The position numbers and the translations under genes were made by a program. Positions 5,267 to 5,607 of a stretch of DNA of 5,607 nucleotides are shown here, piece after piece (position 1 is the first letter of the stretch; every line of letters begins with the position of its first letter). The stretch comes from UBA7398 sp947491605 (GTDB taxonomy: Bacteria > Actinomycetota > Actinomycetes > Nanopelagicales > Nanopelagicaceae), in assembly GCA_947491605.1 (NCBI GenBank), contig CANLJW010000053.1, positions 1 through 5,607 on the forward strand. The letters are read 5' to 3'. The notes beneath the pieces are model-generated. The model was not told where the DNA came from. It searched no databases and worked only from the letters and a program-made list of their open reading frames with translations.

Positions 5267-5607
5267 TTACGCGGGTAGTTCTAGTAATTCCTCAATAATT
5301 ATTGCGACGCCATCGTCTTGATGTGGCAACGCAACTGACTTTGCATATTTCCGGGCGTCCGGATGTCCATCAGCCATTGCCCAAGATCTGCTTGTCCACG
5401 AGAGCATTGAGAAGTCATTTGGGTTGTCACCGAATGAAACGCAATCGTCGGCAGTCAAACCTAATCGCCCAGCAATTTTTGCAAGCGTTGCGCCTTTACT
5501 AACACCATGCGCAGAAATTTCTAATAAAGATTCTTTGGGATTGGAATGGGTAACGTTTACTAAATCGCCAACTTCTTTAGTTGCAATCGCCAACATCTCA
5601 TCTGAAG
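5267..5607 (-). CDS. Cof-type HAD phosphatase, C-terminal part (runs off right edge)
   Basis: The frame is open from the right edge (SDEMLAIATKEV...) to the TAA at 5269-5267, about 113 residues, so the N-terminus lies outside the window. The segment has the C-terminal half of a Cof/type IIB haloacid-dehalogenase-like hydrolase: a cap-end strand with LLEISAHGVSKGATL, whose Lys is the motif III phosphate-stabilising residue, then VSFGDNPNDFSML with the motif IV Mg2+-binding GDxxxD-type acids, then AMADGHPDARKYAKSV and DDGVAIIIEEL. Enzymes of this family dephosphorylate sugar phosphates, nucleotides or flavin precursors in the cytoplasm. The substrate-determining cap is mostly missing here, so no substrate is assigned. 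The ATG at 5596 is internal and not the true start. The gene ends 37 bases before the tRNA on the same strand. Confidence 0.9.
   Translation of the reverse strand, partial: SDEMLAIATKEVGDLVNVTHSNPKESLLEISAHGVSKGATLAKIAGRLGLTADDCVSFGDNPNDFSMLSWTSRSWAMADGHPDARKYAKSVALPHQDDGVAIIIEELLELPA

Overview
The window looks like part of the chromosome of a moderately AT-rich actinobacterium. The best guess is a small freshwater planktonic type (acI / Nanopelagicales-like). This rests on the mycobacterial Sdh1-like succinate dehydrogenase layout (one five-helix anchor, then SdhA, then SdhB), an actinobacterial-style aminopeptidase P fragment, tightly overlapping genes and a leaderless-looking promoter. It is inference; no rRNA or other phylogenetic marker is present.

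Layout. Positions 1-365 (minus) hold the start of a secreted protein: signal peptide, a Cys-paired module, a Thr-Pro linker encoded by a GTTGGT hexamer tract, and the beginning of a second module that runs off the left edge. Facing away from it, 375-767 (plus) is the C-terminal third of an M24 aminopeptidase P whose 5' part is missing. The two meet in about 50 bp that contain an 18-bp imperfect inverted repeat and the promoter of the secreted gene. This is the most irregular place in the window: either a real rearrangement or an assembly/amplification chimera.

From 5015 down to 816 everything is on the minus strand and reads as one tightly packed operon: sdhC (membrane anchor), sdhA (flavoprotein), sdhB (iron-sulfur subunit), a 26-codon membrane-peptide ORF, and two tandem crcB/fluC genes for a probable heterodimeric fluoride channel. 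Spacings are 11 nt, a 1-nt overlap (TAATG), a 4-nt overlap (ATGA), 1 nt, and another 4-nt overlap (ATGA). The first crcB has no ATG, GTG or TTG at its N-terminus and probably starts at ATT.

Upstream of the sdh operon on the same strand lie a tRNA-Ser(UGA) with encoded CCA (5144-5229) and the C-terminal part of a Cof-type HAD phosphatase cut by the right edge (5267-5607). The SDH subunits form a complete membrane-bound succinate:quinone oxidoreductase. Nothing in the sequence explains functionally why a fluoride channel pair is appended to it; cotranscription and translational coupling are the visible link. I see no new multi-gene system. The items most worth checking are the pepP/secreted-protein junction, the coupled 26-aa ORF, and the ATT-start crcB.
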